Origin: Physcia stellaris
Taxonomy: Eukaryota; Ascomycota; Lecanoromycetes; Caliciales; Physciaceae
Assembly: GCA_018902385.1 (NCBI GenBank)
Contig: JABSSW010000082.1
Location: forward strand, 1-64,000
DNA: 64,000 nucleotides
Direction of reading: 5' to 3'
The notes under the pieces: model-generated
The model's database searches: none
Seen by the model: the letters and a program-made list of their open reading frames with translations, nothing else
Told to the model about the DNA's origin: nothing
Shown: piece by piece, positions 12,591-23,989 of the stretch
How the letters are laid out: each line of letters begins with the position of its first letter
How positions within the stretch are numbered: position 1 is the stretch's first letter
Program-made: the position numbers and the translations under genes

Positions 12591-14533
12591 GCTCTTGGCA
12601 CAGATAACGACGTTGGTAGTGTCCCTCTAAAGTAACCGAAATTCTTGTAAAAATTAGCGATCGTCCTTTTGATTCTTGAAGGGGCTCACGTGGTATCTGC
12701 TGCCTGAGCCGAGGTTACCAGGTTTCACGCTTGCTAAAGCACTTACTACTACCCTTTTACAGTTTGACAGCTGAGCTTTTGGGTGTGAATACATATGTAG
12801 GTCTGAAAAAGATGTTGTGACCCTAAGCCCTTGGTTTGGCTCAGCATTTCTTTGTCAATGGTGCATTAGTGCAAAGACTCTCCTACACTTCATAATACAT
12901 AATATCCCAACATCTGCGGAAAATGCAATGATAAACCAATGGGGGGCTGCTTTTGCACTAAGAGCGCAAGCGCAAGATTACAACCTTAGTCAAACACAGA
13001 TGAGGTGCAAAATGCAGCTTTTTACTAGAATGGTCGAGAGGTCGGGGCCCAGAATGATTGATCCAGCTTGTGCTTGCTTTCTAGACACATTCTCTGTTCT
13101 GACTTGAGCTCTACAGGAGAAATCCGTATATCGGCGAGCTCAACGATTAACCAAATTATGGCGAATATCAACATCGTCATACTTGTTGGTGATGAGCTTG
13201 GTTCAAAAAGACCTGTCACATATTCAGCTCGTATGATGAAGCTGACAGCCCTACAGCTAGTAACACGATTTTGAAGATACACGCAACACGTCGCGGCATG
13301 TGAAGAGGTCTTACAGTTCACGCCCACCTTCTACGGCCGTATGCCTTCTTGAAACCGATGATGAGGGCAGCGGACAATTCCGATTTCTAGATCTGAGGGT
13401 TGGATGATGATGAAGGCCACTAAAGTGACACACAATGTCAAAAGGTGGCTGATCCTCGTGGCCGAAAAGGCCCCTTGATTTAGATATCACTGAAGAGCCA
13501 GCTCTAGCGAGAATCGAGCAAGCTGCATCCTTCTCGATAGCTAATGCGATCTTCTAGAAGAATACCGTCCAATGGATCATCAGTTCCTGAAAAAAGCCAC
13601 AGCTACTGAGCTAAACAGGTTATTCAACAAACACAGGCATACATGTTGGGTTCAGTATACCAAATGCCTATGCTGAATTCTAAGAGACTGTGATCCTTTA
13701 AACCCGCTGACAAGTTTAAGCTTAGAAGCTTTGCCTTGTACAGTCTGTGCAAGCATCCAGATTACCTCCAACCTCTGTGCGACCAAAAAGTGAGGTCTAG
13801 TAGGTTATCATCGAACCATCATAATAACGAGTTGCCTGTGCTCGATAGCTCGTTAAAGAAAATGGCACGACTGAATCCAGCGACAATCGTTAACGGTGTC
13901 TAAACTCTAAGACGCGAAGATGACGATGTAGTTTCCTATGGTCTGGTATTTAGTATTGCTAATTCTATATTTAAACCCCGATGAACCTACGAATACCAGA
14001 CCTGGGACGGATTTCGATTATATTCACATGCGTTTTGTCACAATGGGTATGACACTAACGACACTTGTGAGAGGCAAGCTAGCACCACACCAGACCATGG
14101 GAAGTACTTCCCTGGCATCCACGGCGCTCTTCTCTAAGTTGATGTCACACAAATTAAGGATTCTACGTCTAAAGTCTTGAGTATGCAGCCATTCCAGATT
14201 ATTGGCCTTCACCCTGTATCCCCCATCTTGTGAACTCTATCCCCCACCTGGCTTCAGTGGTCCCCACCACAATTCGTTCGAGACGTTGATACCTCAGTGG
14301 GTTTCCATTAACGATTGGCAAAAATGTAACAGTCTACAGTTCGTCTAGAGACGGTTCTAGAAACATTTTCAGACTGTCTATTGGAAGTGACCTGGATATC
14401 GTAACCGCCGCGTTCGGATATCTCCGGATGGTTCAAGGTGTTAGCTTCATCTTTCCAAAAGCTCTAACATAGTAGGAACAATTCTGGACATAACCGTGAA
14501 ATCTGTTCAGAACATTGTCTTCGCCGCATTGGA
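12591..14533. other. Gene-free stretch
   Basis: About 1.9 kb of ordinary composition. The longest frames are around 100 codons or less and I recognise none. One minus-strand frame at 13,025-13,327 includes a hydrophobic run MTMLIFAIIWLIVELAD, which is not enough to call a gene. Confidence 0.5.
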
Positions 14534-15405
14534 CTACTTGGTACCACATTCATTCCCGCCCTTAGCGTCCACCTTGGCAGCCTTCACCAAGACAAGAAAT
14601 TCGCAACCTTCAGGCAGGTCGCCAAAAGGCCACTCAACTCCCCTCTCCTTAACCGCAGCCAAAGCAGTAAACGGCTCGGCATGGTCGACCCAGAATTGTG
14701 TGTCGGCGCAGCAGATAACTCCATCCTGGTCACCTTCTTCAAACAGAGAGCCCTTTGGCTTTGCGGTCTTGACATAGCTGACGGGGGAGGCAGCCATGAT
14801 AGCTTGGGCGTGTTCGCGAGCCATGTCAAGATCGACATTTTCTATGCCGCGACCCCAAGCGCGGAGGGCGGCAAGGATGGCAGCAGGGTGAGAGGAGAGT
14901 ATGCCAAAGCCGAGGTCATTGTAGCCCTCTCGCAGATGAAGGAGGATCTATAGAATCAGCTGATGGATTCCGAGAGAATGCACTGAATCACATACCTTGG
15001 TTGCGAGTTTCTTGCCGCGATGCTCGGGGCTGACACACAGCTGTGTGACCCAGCAGATCTTACGACCCTTGTAATCCCAACGTGTTGCGAAGGCGTATCC
15101 TGCGAGTTGACCCTCAGCAAGAGAGCGGACGAGCTCACTGTCGGTGCCAGGTAAGAGCGACTGCTCGCGCAGACGCTCGACGGACATCTTCACGCGGTTC
15201 CCTGCATAATGTTAAGCTTTGTCCGAGTGAGAGAGACAAGACAGGAGGTAAAGTACATACCAGGCTTGCAGAACTTGCCCATCTTCTGAGACGCAAGCGG
15301 ACCCCACACACCGTAGGCAGAGGAGAACAGCGAGGCAGCTTCAACAAGCATCGTATCGCTAACGTCAGAGGCTTGAATGCGCTCGAAGGTATAGATTGCG
15401 GACAT
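14534..15405 (-). CDS. GNAT-family N-acetyltransferase
   Basis: Three exons (15,405-15,261, 15,201-14,996 and 14,947-14,534) with canonical GTATGT donors and AG acceptors join to 254 residues in one frame. The start MSAIYTFERIQASDV is chosen because the upstream sequence in frame reads like leader. The acetyl-CoA-binding signature of the GNAT fold is visible as VTQLCVSPEHRGKKLATK at about residues 100-117, with PEHRGKKLA as the pyrophosphate loop. The following segment (HLREGYNDLGFGILSSHPAA) fits the next strand and helix. The acceptor substrate cannot be told. The C-terminal 70 residues look like an extra domain. No export signal is seen, so it is probably cytosolic or nuclear. Confidence 0.82.
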
Positions 15406-17442
15406 GATGTGATGATTGTCGTATTTTGTTATTTTTGAAGTTGCAGTGGGTGAGTAAAGGAAAGCAGCAAGTTCATCTGCGATGAGCAACTTGGGGTCAA
15501 CTTCTTAATTTCAGTTGACTTTCAGCAAACTTTCAAGCTAGAAAATCAACGAAAATATCAGTCGGCGTGCCCCTCTCCCCGGTACGCCGGTAGACGCACC
15601 CCCCAACATAGTGGGCGCACCTTTCTTTCCCGGATAAATACCCGGAAGTACCCCCGGAAGCTATCCGACCCACGTACCAGACTACAATTCGATTTCGCCA
15701 TACTATTGATATAGTTCACTTTGTTGTTCGAGATTTGTGCAGAGACAAAGCCTTGATTGGGTGTAAAACATGCTTTTTTGATGAATCGTCTCTCGTATCT
15801 CATACTAATGTACCTGCTGCTATTCCGCCTGCTCTTTACCTCCTGCCACCTGCCTTGCTGGCTGCCCTCCTTCAGCATTGGGCCTCGCCTTTAGACATAA
15901 CGGGCCAATACCGAAGACTCTGAAGCATAGCGATGCTGATTGAGGTTTCTTCTGTTGGCGAAGAAGCGTTTGACTGAAATGAACTGCTCGTAGATGACGA
16001 TGCAGACCAATGCTGAATCCGAAACTATTGCCGCACATGCAATACTTGAGTGAGAAGATTCGTAAAATATCGAAAATATCAACATCATGTACAAAAAGTT
16101 GGTATAGCCGCCTGGTTGGACCAAAGGAGAAGCTCATACCGTGCTGGGAGGTACGCAAAACGAGATGAGCAGTGCGCATACCGAGAAGGGGAATGCGATG
16201 ACTGGCAGCCATTTTAAAACAACAACTTTTCTAGATTCGAGGTTGTACTATCGTACCACCTTCGTTATTCCATGCTTCGGGATATTTTGAGCCCGCAGAT
16301 ATGTGTAAGTGCCTTACCCAAAGTCTGTTAGCTGACGCACTCACATATCCTGCGAGAGTTTCGAAACTTGCTCGTTGCCATTATTCAATGTTGTTCCTTC
16401 TACTTTGTGAAGCGAATATCAAGGGGCGCTAGGTTTCTTCGCCATCGTATATTTCGCGCATGATGCCCTATACGGAGGATGGCAAAGGTGATGAATCAAA
16501 GAGAGGATTGCAGCTCTATCGTATGGTCTTACCGTTATCGATGTGAGCGAATACATGGGAAGGGGAAGCACGAATGTGAAGCATACTAAGGTTCCCTAGC
16601 AACCAGTAATCATGAAATGGAATGACTTTCTGATACTACTAATAGTCAGTATATGAAATTAGAGCGCTAGATCGGAGAAAAAGATTGTTTCAAGTTTATA
16701 GTAGGGTCCGAAGCGTTAGCGCCAAACAGGAGAAAATATTCGTTGGGTCGCTTAATTATGCCGCCTCTGTTCAGGAACAGAGGCTCCCGTCATTATTTGC
16801 CTCCGCCCTCAACCCGCATCACAACGTAAGCTGCTTTCACTGAACACCCTAAAACGTCAGCTTTTTCCCTTGATCAGCTGTGCCGCAGGTGAACTCTGAG
16901 AGGGCGAGGATCACGAGAGCCACTCGTAGCATCTGTGGCCTGGACATACAAAGTCCTGAACCAGAAAAATCTTAGTAAGCCGCAATCTCACAAGTGCCTC
17001 GAGGTTTTCTCAACCACCACTTTTCATGCAAGAGGATCTCAGGGCTGAGGCACAGATACATCTCGACTGTTTCTCTACGTTCTGTGAAACGACTTCACCG
17101 TTTTCAATCGAGACAAGTCCTGACTGCTATCCGGATCTAGGGCATTTTAACCGTTTTCCCCAAACACGCTACATCCCTTAGTAGTCTCGACTATGTGTTC
17201 AAGCGATTGCCGCGAACCCGCCGCTTGGTTTGACGTCAACGAGCCGGTTGAATCTGCACTGCCGTTGTCCCAGAATAACAGCGGCCAACAATTACCTTAC
17301 TGCTCTCTGGAATTATGAAACCATGCTGTATTCTGAGATCTCGGCTGCAGACTATAAAGCGATGAGTACTGTCCTATCGACATTATCATCATTGTGAAGG
17401 TTTATAATCTCGTCTTGCTTGAACTGCACTTGTCCCTACAAA
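15406..17442. other. Mostly gene-free; one weak candidate frame
   Basis: About 2 kb. A 130-codon minus-strand frame at 15,820-16,212 starts MAASHRIPLLGMRTAH and contains CGNSFGFSIGLHRHLRAVH. That segment resembles the second half of a C2H2 zinc finger (C-x12-H-x4-H), but its first cysteine pair is spaced C-x-C instead of C-x2-C or C-x4-C. I do not call it a gene. The rest, including a GC-rich patch at 15,560-15,670, shows nothing I recognise. Confidence 0.4.
17353..17358 (+). promoter_or_regulatory. TATA-like element
   Basis: TATAAA lies 85 bases upstream of the preferred ATG of the secreted protein gene at 17,443. The position fits a fungal core promoter, but this is inference from one motif. 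Confidence 0.4.
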
Positions 17443-18405
17443 ATGACTACTTCCACTGTCGTCGCCAGCCTCGCTGTCATTCTCTTGGCTCTTCCCTCTA
17501 CTCTTGGTCTCCCACAAGTCACCGACGCGACATCGAACAACCCTACAGTTTTCACACCCTGGAGCAGCGATCCCGCTTGTGCTGCACCAGCTAACGCCTG
17601 TAAAGCTGATTGTACACAGGCTGTCAACAAAGTCTGCAACAATCATGACCTCACTACTCCCAACATTATCGAAACAGTCGGTGAATGTACCGCGTGGTAC
17701 TTGTATGAGAAAGACAATACCGTCCCAACACCCGAGCAGTGCTATTCCGCCTTTGCCTACATTAACGACGCAGGCAAACCTGGTCCTGATGGCTGCGGTG
17801 GCACATTTGGAGGCGCTCTAGGGTGGAATAAGCTGGGCGCTCGGACCCAGGACCCAGCGTTCGCTATCTTCCCCAAGTCCGGGAATGGTAATTGTTTCAA
17901 GAAGATCGGGGATACAACTCCACCATTGCCTCAAGACACGTTGCCTGATGGTACGAAAATACCCATCGATCAATGCCCAGTTGCCACCAGTCGTCGTCGT
18001 CAGTTGGGATCACTAGGCGACATAAGCGAGCGAGGTGTAGCCAGCTGTTTCATCCATAATGGTGCTTTCCAATTTGGCTGCAATGCCGTCTGCTTGACAT
18101 GGGTCTCCGGCGCCACTTTCGGGTTAGGATTCGCGATCGGCTTCCTCCCATGCTTGGGCGGTTGCGCCGGAGTTGCCTACAAGCTCAGCGAGAATGAAGG
18201 CTGTTTGGACGAGGACGGACATCCGGGGAGGAAGGTCAAGCCCAGAGCTGATGGAATTTCGAAAGCATGCGAGAATGCCGTCAAGTTCTCGTGGGAGTGT
18301 CAAGTCGCTCAGCAGGCGATTTTTGATTACTATAAATGCCCGGCTGACGTAACATCGGGGAGGGTTGTTGGTGGCCAGGCTGGAGGTGGTGTGATCAATA
18401 CTTGA
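17443..18405 (+). CDS. Secreted Cys-rich protein of unknown function
   Basis: A single-exon gene of 320 residues. I prefer the ATG at 17,443 to the one eight codons upstream because it gives a clean signal peptide (MTTSTVVASLAVILLALPST, likely cut near LGLPQ). The first half, about residues 30-165, has many cysteines and the segments ECTAWYLYEKDN and QCYSAFAYINDAG, with a Gly-rich GGTFGGALGWNKLG stretch. This loosely recalls small fungal glycan-binding proteins, but I am not sure. A basic SRRRQL site near residue 190 could be a Kex2 cleavage point. After it come FGCNAVCLTW and a Gly-rich hydrophobic segment (SGATFGLGFAIGFLPC), then further Cys pairs. It could be an effector or a wall protein. 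Function not assigned. Confidence 0.75.
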   Translation: MTTSTVVASLAVILLALPSTLGLPQVTDATSNNPTVFTPWSSDPACAAPANACKADCTQAVNKVCNNHDLTTPNIIETVGECTAWYLYEKDNTVPTPEQCYSAFAYINDAGKPGPDGCGGTFGGALGWNKLGARTQDPAFAIFPKSGNGNCFKKIGDTTPPLPQDTLPDGTKIPIDQCPVATSRRRQLGSLGDISERGVASCFIHNGAFQFGCNAVCLTWVSGATFGLGFAIGFLPCLGGCAGVAYKLSENEGCLDEDGHPGRKVKPRADGISKACENAVKFSWECQVAQQAIFDYYKCPADVTSGRVVGGQAGGGVINT

Positions 18406-18801
18406 TATACGGTCAATACTTCCATTTGGGTGATTGGTTTATGATGGATCCTTAAATGCAGTCGCGTGGCTTTTCATAAGAAGAATTATCCGGGACAAGG
18501 CTTATTTATACCAAGGTCTCTCAGACGCATTTACGTGCACTTGATTCCACTCGCCCAACGAAATACTTTTTACCCAAAATGTGTACCCATAAAAGGTACC
18601 AAGTATTACACGCTGTAGTGTAATCGTCCCTCATACAGACGCTATAGAAATCAAGGAATCGGAGTAACAGATGAAATGCGTATATTCTATCTTGGTACGT
18701 TTCCTACCTAGAGTATTTCATTTTTTTATTAGATACATGTCTTATTCAAGTTCTCATCAATTTCATGGTTATCCATCAGTTATCACCTAGCGCGGGAGAT
18801 C
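18406..18801. other. Intergenic gap between converging genes
   Basis: About 400 bases lie between the 3' ends of the secreted-protein gene (plus) and the membrane-protein gene (minus). I see only AT-leaning untranslated-type sequence. Confidence 0.6.
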
Positions 18802-20048
18802 TCATTGCGCATTCTTACCGTCATCTGCAGCCTCAGCAACAATCAGCTCATCCCTCGCCCAGAGCAAAACCGTTGCATAGCCCATCGGACCCGATACAAC
18901 CAACACCCCCAAGCCCCCAGCAAATAGCACCGCGAGTCTCCGTCTGGTCGTCCCGTTTCTGTACGTAGTGACAAAGAGCACCGTGCTCCAGAGAGCCATA
19001 GAAGCTGATGTAACAAAGTAGTCATACTGCAAGAAAAGTAACGCCCCAGCTCCAATCGACTGCATCGGAGTGAACGGAGAAGTTGCAGCTGGCACGAAGA
19101 CCTTAGAAAAGTCGAAAACGCCCCTGAACTCGCTCGCAAAGAGGCCCGGTAAGAAAATCGACGTCCACACCAAACTCAGCGTCTTACTCTGCCCGAGCGT
19201 CGCAGCGGTGAGGAGACCAGCGTAGAGCGGTCTCATCCACCTCATCATGATTATATTAAGACGTACTTTACTTGCTTCTTCTTCTTCCCCAAGTCCGGTA
19301 GGCAGCAAATACGCTACAATTCCCTGCACCAAGGAGACCCAAAAGGGGAAAAATTGCCAAAAGACCACAAGGTACTGCTTGAGATCGTAACTCAGGACCG
19401 AAGGAGCTGGAAGTGACATCACCATAGTCGGATAGATGTAGGCAAAGACCATCGCAATGGGAATTCCCGCAAGGTCCGGTACGCTGATCATATAATCGGC
19501 TAAACGTCTCGAATCGACCGTCTGTGACAGCGAAAGATGGGCGATACACCAGATCGGCAAAAGAACTGCAAAACCCGCATTCTGCATTAACACGCCCCAA
19601 ACCCCTACGCTTCAATCCTTTCCCCATCAGCAATCATCCTGAACCCCTCCAAGTCCCATAGCAAAGCAAGGCACTGAAGCGTCACTTACAAAGAAACCAA
19701 ATTGTGACGGTTGCCCCCCCTAAGACCCTCCATTACCAGCAAGCCCCACCCACAGGCGATCTGCGTCGCGAAATAAAAGCAGAACAGTGAGCCCGTCGGC
19801 AGAAACCCGTTGACAAGTTCCCAGTAGAACAGCGTCAGAGAAGTCAATTGATTATCGACGGCTGGGATGCCCGTAAAGATGGTCCGGAAGGGCTCTTTCG
19901 TGCCTGACAGTAAGCGGGCGCCGACGTCCCGGATGCGGGCCATGTGGTCTGTAGTGCCGTTGTGGAGGAGGAAGTACCAGGTGGCATAGTAGCCGGCTGC
20001 GGAGAGGAACACGAGGGCGGCTTTCGCTGCGGTTTGGAGGGAAGCCAT
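18802..20048 (-). CDS. Multi-span integral membrane protein, fungal, function unknown
   Basis: Two exons, 20,048-19,690 and 19,609-18,802, joined by an 80-base intron (GTAAGT donor, TTGAAG acceptor), give 388 residues. The junction restores a smooth reading (GNRHNLVSF then VGVWGVLMQNAGF) that matches the pattern I recall for a family of fungal membrane proteins often found near secondary-metabolism genes. The start MASLQTAAKAALVFL is preferred over an upstream in-frame Met because it leads straight into the first membrane segment. I count about eight hydrophobic segments. It has no catalytic motif I can name; some relatives may act as cyclases, but I do not claim that here. No synthase gene lies nearby. 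Confidence 0.65.
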
Positions 20049-23000
20049 GAGGGTAGGGAACGAGAGTGCAACTTCGAGGATTCTCTGACCTGGGTGCTCT
20101 CCATACTTGACGAGAGAAAAAAGCGCAGAGCGACAAAACAAAATAGAGCTACCGCAAGATCTTCAGCATCTACTCTCGATAGGGCTGAGCCTCGGCCAAT
20201 TTCTCTGCGGGCAGGCCCGTTCCCAAAGTTTTCCTACAAAATATCTAACCGCGTTTCGTCTGGTGTAAACTAGCTGCGTCACTCCAATGCATGCGTCCTT
20301 CGAATGTTAATATGGACGTATTAGGAGGTTAGCCGGTGCACCCTCCGCCGAACAATTGCCGCAGAACGGCCAGCACACCGAATTGTCGATCAAAAGGATA
20401 TCGAATTATCGATCTGCCTCCGATCATTCCATCGAGCCGCATCGGATTATCGATCTGCCTCCGATCATTTCATCGAGCCGCATCGGGACAGTGGATTTTT
20501 CGGTCCCCCACAGTACACCCTAGCCACCTTCACGTACTAGTCACCGCTAATCATACTACTACCCACTATGTACCCAGTATTCCATATCTCCCTATTCAGG
20601 CTTGCTGCCGTTACAGAGCTGACACCTCCTCGCCGCCTTCAGTCTCCGCCTTCGGACTTATTCCGCCAAATCTTACCTCTCTTAACGATTGTGCAAGTCC
20701 CGGTCCTTACGCCGAAACTGTCAGTCGTGCTCTAATTTTCTAGACACGGATTTCTGACACGATTCAATGCATGTCTGAGTCGACTTTAATCCTGCAGACG
20801 ATGGAAGTATGTCCACGGAAGCATGTCTGTTTGTTTTCAAATTCTTCGCGATCGCAGATGCAAATTTCACGCATTCTTCGAGCGAATGTAATTGCTTCAT
20901 TGTGAGATGAATTTTGAGGTAAATAAGTAGTACTATTCATTTTGGAGAGCAATTGCGAGACCTCACACAGTTCAAATGTCACCGCATCACAACCACTCCA
21001 CTACTAAAGCAAAAAGAGACGCGATTTCGTGCATGGGAAGGCATCATCAAATTGGTAAAGAATCGTCTACTGTTTTGTGGCGGTGGCTAGAGTGTACTGT
21101 GGGGGACCAAAAAGTCTACTACCCCGATGCGACTCGTCATTCCATGATGTGCACGTGTTGAATTTCACTATAGACTTTTTACCTCAAATATGTCGTTCCC
21201 GTACTTCTCATTTCATCCTCATATTTCATGTTGACGAACAAGCGACGACAAATTCCAAAAAGCATGTTCTTTCTGTCATCGATGAAATTGCTGAGAACAA
21301 GAAGCGATCAGAACTTGTCTGAATAATTTGTTCCTTTTCGAAAAGTCATGTCTTGATGAAAACTAATAGTGAAAACGTTGAAAACTGGGACAGAGACCGA
21401 CGACGAGGTATGTGTACTGCGGAGCGTGTTTTCGTTTTGTCTTTCAGCACATTCTGTGACTCTACTAACTCTGTAACGGCGACGACAAATAACAGGTGAG
21501 TATACATTGCGCATCAATGCGTCTGCTAAATATTTCTGCTGACCAGTGACCAATAGCACATCCCAGATGTAACGCGGTTGAATCCCTTGTAGAGTTCTTT
21601 GGGAAGGGGGCTGCCCGTAGAAACGTGGTCCCAGACTCTTTGCTTCTCCCGTCCCTGACAACCTGCCCATAATCTTTCGAGAAGAGACGGTGCCTTCGTC
21701 ATCGCAGAGATTCCTCAGCGTCTCCAACTCTTGAAGTGACAAGTATGGCATTCACCGGCTGCTAAAGAGGTGGCCAGAAACTAAAAGAGGCAAAACCACC
21801 AGCGAATGAAGTAGCGAATTGAACGCTTCCTGGAAACAACCAGAAAGAAATCCAAAAGGCTACAAGCGCTGGGGGCTAAGAGGAGCTGCAACGAGGATAG
21901 AGGCCAAAAAGGGAAAGGTCTCACTTTATCTACCTGAAGCCTGCAAATCAGGATACCCGCGCTCCACGTTGACTTCACTCCGCAGAGTGCACATAGCTCG
22001 GACACTCTTGCTCTTCCAGACCACTAAAGCTACAAGAAGGGACAAAAGGTATCTATCGCTCTGAACTCGTATAGCTCAATACGACCACTTTGTCGCCTCT
22101 TGGCATGCACTCCAGTCCCAAGAAACAGGGCATTTCGGCGCGAAGCGGTGTCTGATTCGTAGCCCTGCAATCTAATTCTTCTCTATTGCAGCTGGAAACT
22201 GCCGAGCATGCAGTCCCGGGCATCAAAAACGTGTTCTGCTACCACACCTCGAAGGTTTCTTGGTTTATTTCATTAGGCTGAGGTCCGGGCTGTTCCCAAC
22301 TGCGGGTGGCTGACTTTACAGATGTATATCTATTGGCATATTCTTGGGAAGAATACAGGCATTCATTGATGTGATCAATCCTTTTTCTCGATAGCTTAAT
22401 GATTGTTGCTATAATGATGCGCATAGTTCGAGGTGGATACCTCAAAGCATCACCAGGCTAAATTTGATTTGACGATTACCTTATCGTGCGCAGCTTCCGC
22501 GTACAATCTGTATACGGGAAAGACAGGGGTGTTTCGGAGCCTATGTTAGATCCTTACGAGAATGCTGGCGAGGGGAGGTGAGGCCGGATGCGGGCTTGGA
22601 TCTGGTTTGTCAGAGCTATGGGCTGTGGACACTTAGCAATAGAGATATAGGTTACATGCCGAGGGAGAAAAAAGGACGCTAATGCATACGATCGGCGCTC
22701 TGTGTTGATGTGCTTGTAACAGCTGGGGTATGTCGATGAGCCTCATGTTATGCGCTATCTCACCACGGTCATTTCTCAACGGCGGCCATAGGGCGGAGCC
22801 CACTTCCAAGGCATATCCTTCTTTTTTTTCTCTTTTTTTTTGGTATTCTGACTCTATTCGTCCTTTCAAACAGGCTGCAGAAGATCCTCATCAGTTGCTG
22901 TAAATGATCAACGCCGATTTCTCCTATCAAGAAGCTTAAGCTAAGCGAAAGGATTGGAACCATAAGGCCAGAGTCGGCTTGGCAGCATATTTCTCGGGCA

Positions 23001-23277
23001 TCGTATGTGCAAGTGCTTGGTTCGTGCCGAGGGGATGCTTATTGGTTCAGAGGACCGTCATGCTGGGTTGGAATTGACCAGCCCCGGAATTTACCTGGAC
23101 ATGGTTGACGTGCATGAATAAATAAGCTCCTTATAACATGGAAAACCTCTCCTGTCCTCGCTCAAATTGGTTGAGTTGGGGGTTTTCTGAATCCGAATCG
23201 CCAAACCAAGTTTCTATACCTGTTGCGCGCCAGAGGCATCAATTTCCTTACCTTCTGCGCTTTACCTACCCCCTGAA
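20049..23277. other. Large gene-free stretch with one tandem repeat
   Basis: About 3.2 kb with no recognisable gene. It contains the 41-bp tandem duplication at 20,404-20,485. A 147-codon minus-strand frame at 21,308-21,751 and several shorter frames show no family features. Poly-pyrimidine runs occur near 22,820-22,840. Confidence 0.5.
20404..20485. repeat. Two-copy 41-bp tandem repeat
   Basis: The unit beginning ATTATCGATCTGCCTCCGAT and ending GAGCCGCATCG occurs twice back to back, with one clear mismatch (CATTCC versus CATTTC). It lies about 360 bases upstream of the membrane-protein gene on the divergent side, so it could be regulatory or neutral. Confidence 0.85.
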
Positions 23278-23842
23278 ATGGCAGCAGCAACTCCTATCCT
23301 TACGAGATCGTATTCCCATACCCTCGTCTCATCCGACAATTTGTTCACCCAGCAAAAGCTCATCATGCAACACCTCTCAAATCGACTGACCATACTCTTT
23401 CTAAAACACAGCGTCAATGACGTTACAACCGCAACCGTGGTCCAAGACCACGCATTGGTTGAAGTGAAAACATTCAGGCAGAGTGGCCGCTGGGCTACAA
23501 TCTCAATGGTACGTAAGCTGCAGAAAGAGTTAGTCACACGTTTTCACGAGCTGAACACGATGAGGAAACAAGTGTTTCGGAGATTGCGACTTCGCCTTCG
23601 CGACCGATTGTAAAGAACAGGCTCTCGTCTCGGAATTAGTCCAGCTCCTCGAGCAACTCGACGTGAAGAGTATCGGTGAGCTGGAATCAGCAGGCCATAC
23701 GCAAGATCTCACGCTTGTAACTCCAGGACAGGTGGTTGATACGGGCATTTTGCGAGCGGAAGAACCGGTGGCAGAGGAAAGGCTGGTAGAGACGAAAGCG
23801 ATCAAAAAGGAGTTGGCTTCTCAGGTAGTTGCAGTAGCTTAA
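23278..23842 (+). pseudogene. Frameshifted gene of unknown family
   Basis: A frame from ATG 23,278 (MAAATPILTRSYSHTLVSSD) reads about 100 residues to RKQVF near 23,577. It then continues sensibly only in another frame: GDCDFAFATDCKEQALVSEL, followed by an acidic stretch with LVQLLEQLDVKSIGELE, to TAA at 23,842. Composition and residue usage are protein-like on both sides, so I read this as one gene of about 187 residues with a single frame change. A very short intron cannot be excluded. I recognise no domain. Its 3' end stops 34 bases before the Copia LTR fragment, whose arrival may have damaged it. Confidence 0.4.
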
Positions 23843-23875
23843 GATGGGTGCGTGGCACATGCAAATATAGATGTG

Positions 23876-23989
23876 GTTCTGGCGAGAATTCAATCATCAA
23901 TAACGCATATCGAATATATCGCATATGTCGCATGTATTAGTACCCAATGCTTCCACGTAGATACCTGTTAGTTAGTTAATCAATTCAAT
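23876..23989 (+). repeat. Isolated Copia LTR fragment, inverted partner of 8,341-8,447
   Basis: This segment matches the outer LTR of the left Copia relic in inverted orientation. It has ordinary composition, unlike its partner. Similarity continues weakly to about 24,050, but no retroelement coding region follows with confidence, so it is a fragment or a solo LTR remnant. Confidence 0.75.

Noticed and set aside
14584-14838. Second minus-strand frame overlapping the GNAT gene
   Set aside because: It lies within the third exon of the GNAT gene in another frame and shows no family features.
15820-16212. Zinc-finger-like protein
   Set aside because: Only half the C2H2 pattern fits, the first Cys pair has the wrong spacing, and no gene structure supports the frame.
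10495-20048. Secondary-metabolite cluster built from the GMC oxidoreductase, GNAT and membrane protein
   Set aside because: No polyketide synthase, peptide synthetase, terpene synthase, P450 or pathway regulator is present.
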